64,000 bases of DNA, from the NCBI GenBank assembly GCA_021234155.1, contig JAJEKV010000094.1, positions 2,257,782 through 2,321,781 on the forward strand. Reading direction: 5' to 3'. The notes under the pieces were generated by a model. The model did not search any database, was not told the DNA's origin, and saw only the letters and a program-made list of their open reading frames with translations. The stretch is from Isoetes taiwanensis. Taxonomy: Eukaryota > Streptophyta > Lycopodiopsida > Isoetales > Isoetaceae. Numbering within the stretch: position 1 is the first letter of the stretch; every line of letters begins with the position of its first letter. The position numbers and the translations under genes were made by a program. This document shows, piece by piece, positions 57,288 to 64,000 of the stretch.

Positions 57288-57720
57288 ATCAACGTGTTTC
57301 TCTACGCTTTAAAAATAGAAATCTGTTAGATGTGTGAAACATTTTGAGAGAATGCTTGCTTACAAATGTTGTTCAAAGAAGATAACTTCATTGGAATATA
57401 TGATGGCGGGCAAAATATGATTCCAAGGAAGCATCCAGAAAAGGGGTGGCCATTAGCTCGTGTACAAACAAGAGATCCCTTTGATACCCAAAAACCCATC
57501 CTCACAAAATTGGCTGCTCCACGGTCTCAATTGAACAGGGGCCTGGGTGGTGCAAAGCATTAAGGGAGAGCCTTGAACTCGTGATAATGAACACATATGG
57601 GCCCTATCCGGCTGAAAGACGACCCCAAGAGCTCAAGAATGGTAGAGCTCTTGACGCGAAAGAAGGATATACTAGTTTTAATATTGAGCCAATGCATTCT
57701 CAGTTTCTACAGGAATATTA
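57288..57720 (+). pseudogene. Exon fragment duplicated in inverse orientation at 60199-60390
   Basis: Positions 57288-57479 match the complement of 60199-60390. The shared frame encodes NFIGIYDGGQNMIPRKHPEK and GWPLARVQTRDP. Here it extends, with one frame change, into ESLELVIMNTYGPYPAERRP and EPMHSQFLQEYY plus stop. The family is not recognised. It may be a 3' exon linked to the integrase-like gene. Confidence 0.5.
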
Positions 57721-57726
57721 TTGAAT

Positions 57727-58117
57727 CATTTACTGGTCCCCTTTTACCTTGGGCACAGTATATCTACGAGTGATTACTAAACAATAAAGGGCAAAACATA
57801 TTCCTTAAATACATTGCAAGGAAGTGACAGATATTTATTTAGAACAAGATGCCTCATAAGGAGGCATTTATTCCGTGAGAAGGGCCACAGCCTTCACCTA
57901 ATTCCGCCCACGGTGCCGGTAGGACTTTGTCCCCTATAAGAAAGAAAGAAGAGCCTATTTTGAGTGTGTAAAAATAGACTAGAAAGAGATACATGTGACC
58001 AGTTCATCTTCTCATTTTTCTAAGTACACACTTATTGTCCACTCTCTCTATGCTATGTAGTTTGGCCCATATGTTCAACAAGGACATTCATGCATTCAAA
58101 GGGGACCAGTAAATCAT
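57727..58117. mobile_element. Small inverted-repeat element, about 390 bp
   Basis: Ends TTTACTGGTCCCCTTT and AAAGGGGACCAGTAAA are complementary over 16 bases, and GAAT flanks both sides (57723-57726, 58118-58121). The interior includes CCGCCCACGGTGCCGGTAGG and no coding frame. Superfamily unknown. Confidence 0.65.
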
Positions 58118-58121
58118 GAAT

Positions 58122-58876
58122 GGATCTAGATCGATTTCTTGGCTGGCAGCTAGAATACGCTCAAGGTATGGAAACTTAGCTGATATGGTTGAAATTCCCT
58201 CTTTCTCTATGGCATTGAATGTAGCAATTTCATTGCACAAATGTGCTTGGCCAAGTTGTTTACATTATAGGCAAGAGCTTGAGCATGAAAAACGACCTTT
58301 TTAATTTGCAGCCCTGCGGCAACAATGGATGTTTTGAATTCTTTTTTATGCTACTATTGCTTTGGATAATTTGTCTTTACTCTTGCTGCATCAAAGAGCA
58401 TTAACTTGAACAGGAATCTGGTTGCATTTTTATTTGATGCAATGGTTGGATGGATCCAAGACGTGGCCAATAAATTCAACACTTCATAGACTAGATTTTG
58501 TCGGCCACAACAGGTTTCAATCATCTGAGTTTTTACTATGTGCTTTAATTTGATGAGCTCTGAATTTCTTTTAGATTTAGGTGTATTTTATTGGAGTAGG
58601 ATTTGTCTTTGAATGCTAGAAATGTTATCTAAACTTAGTTTTGAGTGCTTCTTTCTCTTTGCATGTTTGCCATTCAGTTAGCTACCTTAGTTTAGGTATC
58701 TTTGGTTAGTTGCAGACGGGTATTGGCAGCAGGAATTTTTGCTTTGGTGCAAGGATAGAATGGGTCCTATGAATGATCTATTGGATCTTCATGTAGGTCC
58801 TCAAATAGTCTGGTTCTTCATATTATTACTATTTCTTATTTGTTATGCATTTATTGTATGCTATTCTATTTGTTAT
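58122..58876. other. Interval without a recognised gene
   Basis: Short frame 58116-58304 has no recognisable domain. Nothing else supported. Confidence 0.45.
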
Positions 58877-59198
58877 GGGTAAAAGCATGCTACGGTGTAC
58901 CACTTTTGGAACCCTCAAAAGTATCTACACTGGGTACTTTTAAAACTGGTACTTTCTGTTTTTTCTTTCAATTAAAATCAATTGAATTTTTTTGAATTGA
59001 AGGTCAATAACATGCCAATCTATAGTACTAAAGGATGACAATACTATTAGAGACCAAAATGAACGAATTAACTCTCAAACTTATCTTTTGTTGCGGCATT
59101 TATGTAAGTTCCCAGTACCTAATGCTGGGTACTTTTCTGGGTAGTTTCGCACTCCCTAAAAAGTACTTTAGATGGTACACCCTAGCATGCTTTCACCC
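58877..59198. mobile_element. MITE M2, 322 bp, second copy of the GGGTAAAAGCATG family
   Basis: Termini GGGTAAAAGCATGCTACGGTG and CACCCTAGCATGCTTTCACCC. TTA flanks both ends (58873-58875 and 59199-59201), again a 3-bp duplication. Interior sequence differs from M1 apart from subterminal AAAAGTAC-type repeats (TGGGTACTTTT). Confidence 0.8.
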
Positions 59199-59337
59199 TT
59201 ATGCCTTTATTGGAATACATTCTATTTTGCATGGCTAAGGGGCTCGGATTTCGAGCCCCATTTCTGCATGCAGCAGGGAACACATTATGGTTGATTGGAC
59301 ACCAATTATGCATGCAGCAGGGACATTATGGTCTGAT

Positions 59338-59439
59338 TATATAAGACACCCGGGAGGTGAAGAATCTTCACTCCGCCTTGATCTTCCCTTACGCTTCTAG
59401 CTTCATTGCGTTTGATCTTCCCTTAAGCTTCTTGATCTC
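59338..59439 (+). promoter_or_regulatory. TATA box and leader of the gene at 59440
   Basis: TATATAAG at 59338-59345. The leader carries two copies of TTGATCTTCCCTTA followed by GCTTCT or a variant. Confidence 0.55.
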
Positions 59440-59706
59440 ATGGCTAGAGTGAAATACACTGCCCGTAGGGCCAAGCCTGAGGAATCCACTTCTAGCAGCC
59501 ATCCCGGAATGCAGATGATGTTTGTGGCAAAATTTTCGACTCTGGAGGTAACCCGAATGCAGGAACAAGGAGCAAGAGTTTCAGATAAGGTGCAAAAATG
59601 GGTCGATCGTGTTAATGAGGGAGATGAGCGACTTCTGCAGGTGTTTATAGAAGCTGATGGTGTAGTCCTTCGTGTGGCTATGAAGATGATTCCTCCTGAT
59701 TATTAG
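59440..59706 (+). CDS. Intact 88-residue protein with an H3-tail-like N-terminus
   Basis: ATG 59440 (context CTCATGGC) opens MARVKYTARRAKPEESTSSS. The first ten residues match the histone H3 start MARTKQTARK at seven positions. The remainder (MFVAKFSTLEVTRMQEQGAR, VQKWVDRVNEGDERLLQVF, VLRVAMKMIPPDY) is not histone fold and is unrecognised. A TATA box 95 bases upstream, a good start context and an uninterrupted frame make it the best-preserved small gene in the window. Its 3' flank is tandemly duplicated. Resemblance to H3 could be coincidence in a short basic stretch. Confidence 0.6.
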   Translation: MARVKYTARRAKPEESTSSSHPGMQMMFVAKFSTLEVTRMQEQGARVSDKVQKWVDRVNEGDERLLQVFIEADGVVLRVAMKMIPPDY

Positions 59707-59770
59707 AAGCTTTAAGTGTTTCAAAATCCCCATGAAATCCTCCGAAGGTGCTAACTGTTTTTGGCTACAG

Positions 59771-59972
59771 TTTAAAATAGTTCAGATCTTTAAGGTTCCA
59801 GTTTCGATATATATATGAAGGTTTAAAATAGTTCAGATCTTTAAGGCTCCTATTGTAAACTTATGTAAAGTCGACCAGAAGTGAGCTTTCAGTAAGCTTT
59901 TTTGTATATGCCTATTGTAAATTTATGTAAAGTCGACCAGAAGTGAGCTTTCAGTAAGCTTTTTGTATATGC
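59771..59972. repeat. Tandem duplications downstream of the 59.4-kb gene
   Basis: TTTAAAATAGTTCAGATCTT is repeated (59771 and 59822). A 62-base unit with AAAGTCGACCAGAAGTGAGC occurs at 59849-59910 and 59911-59972. Confidence 0.85.
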
Positions 59973-60198
59973 CGAAAGTTTTTGCAATCTTTTCGTATGT
60001 TTTTGTATATGCAGACAGTATTAATATAAAAGAAAGTTCTGAATTTAACGTGTCTTTCTGTTTTGAGAGTGTTCTGAACCTTGTGTCATGCACAAAAAAA
60101 ATGTATTTCATTCTTTCTTTCTCTTAAATGAATTACATGTTCCATCTACTAGTAATTGAAAAATGGGACACAGAATCCCCCTCAAATACAATGATACT

Positions 60199-60390
60199 GG
60201 GATCTCTTGTTTGTACCTGAGCTAATGGCCACCCTTTTCCTGGATCCTTCGTTGGAATCATATTTTGCCCGCCATCATATATTCCAATGAAGTTATACTG
60301 CTGAACACTGTAAGCAAGCATTCTCTCAAAATGTTTCACACATCTAACAGATTTCTATTTTTGAGGCGTAGAGAAACACGTTGATACTTG
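60199..60390 (-). pseudogene. Minus-strand exon fragment, inverse partner of 57288-57479
   Basis: Encodes YNFIGIYDGGQNMIPTKDP and GKGWPLAQVQTRDP. With 57288-57479 it forms inverted arms about 190 bases long around a 2.7-kb interior that holds the 59.4-kb gene and MITE M2. Confidence 0.55.
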
Positions 60391-60507
60391 TTAAAACTAC
60401 TAAAAAAAGGATACCTTTTCTGACTTATGACATCCTCATAAGAGCCTGCACCATTCAGTTTCTTACAGGCATCTCTGCAGGCACCTCTGAGGATCTGCCA
60501 ACATAAA

Positions 60508-63500
60508 TCACAAAAGATTGGGTAAACTATCAAGTATCCTTTCTTCTTCTGCAATTGAGAGGGTGTAAACCACCTTACAACCTTTCACTTTGTGTTTGGC
60601 CTGAGGCATACATAATTTAATCGCTCCAACTTGTCCCACATAGACTGTGGCCTTATTTTCCCGACACAGCTTGTAACTAGTTTTGGAGCGTGGCAACTTT
60701 TCAAAATAATAACCTTCAATAACCTCATCACCAGCGACAAATTTCTGCCCATGCATATCTTGGAAATCATTCTGAACAACGTATCTTGGTTTGGTGCACA
60801 TAACAATATAAAATTCAGCATTTTCGGTTGTTAGCGGGTGCAACAATCAGAAAAAACTGTCGCCAACTTTGAGTTGGCTACTAAGATCATCTGCGGTGCC
60901 AAAGTAAACTGGTTCTTCACTTTCCCTCTCTGTATCATCCTCGTTAACAGTGATTGTAGGCTCAACCACAACTAGGCGCCATTCGCCAGTATGTGATTTA
61001 TTGGGACAAGAATCCCAATTCATCTCTAAGCAATCAGTGCAAAAACAAGAATGCTTCCTCACCTGTAAATGTGTTGGTTTCGTTGAGCATCCGAGAATGC
61101 AATGAAAACTTCTTGTTCCTTCAATCTGACTTGCTGCCCACTGCTTTTTTCTATCAACTTCACCAACACTAATTTCCCAAAAATGCCTCTTGACTACAGC
61201 ATGTTTCAAGTAAGATGATGGGGCTGCTGTTGCCATGTACTTCCTCAGCCACTCTACCACCTCCCTAGCATTCCGCAATGTCACACCTCTCAATTGTGCC
61301 GCTCGTAATGCCCTCTTAATCACTGCACCTGCTCCATCGTGTTCCCCTTTCCCATGACCTGATCCCCAAAAGTTCCACATCATATCCATGCCTGTGGAAC
61401 TCTTCGACCTCGAAACAAAGTAAAATGCCCTTGAAGATTTAAATTGAGAAGCTGCCCCATCCGAATATAACACATGCATCTTTGCCTTGATATTATTTTC
61501 AACCAACCATTTGTGATGTAACATAAGACAATGCTGTACAAACAATGAGTCATGTTTCTTATCATCCGAGATATAAAAATGTTCCTCTTTGACAATTTCT
61601 TGGGTGTCGGGATCTCTCCTATAGGTTAGGTGAACAAGAATGCTGATCTGCTCATTATGCCAATGCATAGACTCAGACTTCATTTTGCTCTTTCATAGTG
61701 TAATTTTTCTGCAAAAATCCGAATAGATATTATGGTATCATCAGGAAACCTTCTTAATAGCTTTCTAAATTGCAATTCTTGCCACTTGTATCGAAAATTG
61801 TGACCGACAAACTCTTTTGCCTTCCCTCTAAACGTGTCCATCAGAATTTTTGGAGTGGTTTCTAGATATTGATGCTGCAGCCTAGTCTTCTTCTTACCAT
61901 TTTTATCATATCCAACCACCTCATAATCTAAATACTCCCACGGAACTGCTGTCATCAGCCTCTTCTTTTGGACAAACGGGCAGTTTCTTAACACCACATG
62001 TGGTACAATTCCCAAATAGACAATCACTTTTGTGCCACTCATCATCCTCAGCTTTTGGACACAATATATTCTTCAAGATAATATCTTTGGAGTTAATAGT
62101 AAAGTTTGATGCACTGCAACCCATTTGCCCAGGTTGGTGATTGCATATGTTACATTCACAACTACAATCCGGAGGATGCACCAGTGATGAGTTTCTCATT
62201 TTGTTGATTCCTTCTCGTAACATGGTCATCCTTTAAGTGGTGCATGCAAAGAACAACATGTGTTAAAATCCTTCAACTTCACCACGAAATAAGGTTTCAA
62301 TTTCTCAAAACTCCTTTGTTTTATTTCAACGTGTGGGAACTCTGCCTTAAAGCCCAAGAAGAATTCAGTCTGCAACCAAAGATGGTAGAACGATGTAAGA
62401 ACATAAAATCCTAAATGGAATTTGCAAGATTATAATATCCATCACAAAAGTATCATGAACTAGCATGACATACATTCACTTGCATTTTGCAACAACAAAG
62501 ATAGTACTAATAATTAACAAGCCTTCAAGGGCTAGTACTAAATTCTGGAAGCATGCTCAGACATGTATGTATCTGCATGCAGCATTTTAAACAGCAAAAA
62601 GCTAAGCACATTCTAAACAGAACCATATTACAATCATTTTATGCTAAACAGATATGTTATGGTACTAACTAAATAGGCACAATACTAGTTAGCAGTTAAC
62701 TTCATGGGCTAGTACTAACTCATATGGTTACATATTAGTGAAATGGGCACAATACTAGTTAGCAGTTAACTTCATATCCTAGTACTAACTCATGTGGTTA
62801 CATATATTAGTGCTAGCTTCTACAAAGAATACTACTAACTGCTAATTAGTGTTCATATAAAAACTGAACCTGCTAAATGCTACCAAGTATCATGTTGTCT
62901 ATAACTATTTGTACTAGTTAGTCACAGTTCCATTTTTTCAATATAAGATTATACTGAGCCACGTATTAGTGCTAACTAGTTTGGAAGTAATTTAGCACTT
63001 GATATACACCTGTTATTACTAGTATCTAGCATGAATTAACCTAACTAGTAAAACAACATAATTATCACTAAATGGCACTACTTAGCATGCATTTAATAAG
63101 AACTATAACAAAAATTAAAATAGTACCTGGCTCTGATCGAGATAATGTGTCGGATGCTTGGGATGCTTTCCTCTGCCAGATCTAACATCTTTGGCATTTG
63201 GAGATACTCTGGTTTGATTAGTCCAGTAAGAAACAACGCAATCTATTACTTCTTCGCTAAGGCGGTCCTTTCTTTTTTTCCGTCCTTCAAGGGCCCATTT
63301 ACATTTTCCTTGCCCCAATCGAAATTCTCATGGCTTCCTAGCTATTGACACATTTCTAGGATGTATACCTAGAGCCTTAGCATAACATCTTTTTTTGCCA
63401 TGCTGAATCTGCCCAATTGACATAGAGAGTGTTGCCCTTTTTGCTGCAAGCTTGTCATTGCTGCATGATCTTTTCACCAGTTGCATAGAATCCTTCAGAT

Positions 63501-63864
63501 TGGATACAATCTCAGTGTTAACTTGCATCTCTTTATCTGTCTGTGACATTCCTAGAGATCTATTACCTTTTACAAATCCCACACTTTCTCGCTTATCCTC
63601 ATTGCTCAAATCTTTGGTGACATTCACGAAATGCCTTACAATTTTAAGTGCCATGTATTGCAAATTTCTGTGTGACATCGAATTTCCCTCTTCTGTATTC
63701 ACAGATGAAACCAATTGAGCAGCCTCCTCCTTTCGTCTTTGACGTTGCCTAAACTTTTTCTCTCTGGCCTTTCTTCTTTTTTCTGCATCCACATCTGCAC
63801 CTCCTTTATTTGTACACTCCTTTTGATTTCCTTCTTTTTCTGCATCTATGCTTGAATCCCCCAT
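60508..63864 (-). pseudogene. Integrase-like mobile-element gene of an uncharacterised family, multi-exon, broken
   Basis: Minus-strand exon 1 (63864-63127) opens MGDSSIDAEKEGNQKE, passes a basic coil (AREKKFRQRQRRKEEAAQ), meets TGA near 63326, and continues WALEGRKKRKDRLSEE to HPKHPTHYLDQSQ at donor CAG/GTACTA. The next exon from about 62371 has TEFFLGFKAEFPHVEI and later Cys-rich PPDCSCECNICNH. Then come KKRLMTAVPWEYLDYEVVG, DDTIISIRIFAEKLHYERA, a one-base shift, SMHWHNEQISILVHLTYRR, the core YSDGAASQFKSSRAFYF and FWGSGHGKGEHDGAGAVIKR, a TGA at 60849-60847, and ENAEFYIVMCTKPRYVVQ. Spaced D...H/E/D motifs suggest an RNase H-like catalytic fold (inference). Similar proteins of unknown function occur widely in animals and early plants. 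Several stops and shifts make it inactive. Confidence 0.65.
62373..63126. repeat. Intron-like interval with TAGTACTAA-type motif cluster and tandem repeat
   Basis: Lies between the first two exons of the integrase-like gene. GGTTACATAT and GCACAATACTAGTTAGCAGT repeat in tandem near 62675-62815. Motifs TAGTACTAACT and TTAGTGCTAA recur, as at 53570-54095. Confidence 0.6.
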
Positions 63865-64000
63865 CTGTAAAGAGAAAGCTTACAGTTTTGAATCAAAATT
63901 AAAAAGGAACTCAGAAATAAAATTATCGGGACAGACCTAGCAAATGTGGAGGAGAGCTCGAAAGCTCTATCCGATCTCCCTCTTCGCCACCAAAGACAAT

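Noticed and set aside
1-64000. CRISPR arrays, bacterial operons or phage genes
   Set aside because: No regularly spaced direct repeats with unique spacers, and gene structure is clearly eukaryotic.

Overview
This window looks like nuclear DNA from a land plant. The evidence is spliced genes with GT-AG introns, a malectin-like/LRR receptor kinase, plant L1-type LINEs, a 25S rRNA fragment, and AT-rich intergenic DNA full of small inverted-repeat elements. The density of DUF7869-type and integrase-like mobile genes makes me lean to a seedless plant (bryophyte, lycophyte or fern), but that is inference and the species is not identifiable from the sequence alone.

Layout. 0-16 kb is mostly repeat-derived: a duplicated short ORF (about 0.05 and 2.95 kb), a composite foldback element (0.55-2.1 kb) with partial relatives at 4.5, 13.5, 15.5 and 51.7 kb, decayed malectin-domain fragments (4.2 and 14.3 kb) and a truncated TFIIIA-like zinc-finger gene (minus, 6.3-7.0 kb). 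17.1-40.2 kb is one receptor kinase locus of 15 exons. Its two largest introns (10.4 and 7.2 kb) are packed with LINE remnants, a hAT-like MITE and a nearly complete antisense LINE with a 16-bp target-site duplication. The kinase domain is intact on paper, but the gene carries one in-frame TAG and one single-base frameshift, so I call it a pseudogene or an assembly-error candidate.

40.9-41.8 kb holds a 25S rRNA fragment and a 550-bp foldback. 42.0-44.8 kb (minus) is a broken DUF7869-type gene. 45.4-50.7 kb holds small compact genes with TATA boxes and tandemly duplicated flanks, among them a bidirectional promoter-like tandem repeat at 47.9 kb. Two long hairpins (one in a 3' region, one in an intron) share the core CGCGCCTGGCGTG. 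54-64 kb contains a coiled-coil/RING-like gene, an FCP1/NIF-like phosphatase remnant split by a MITE, a small intact ORF whose N-terminus resembles the histone H3 tail, and on the minus strand a broken integrase-like gene with motifs YSDGAASQFKS and GHGKGEHDGAGAVIKR.

Most genes here are damaged and act independently; I see no operon-like cooperation. The most original signal is the pair of shared-motif hairpins at 46.3-46.7 and 49.9-50.2 kb.
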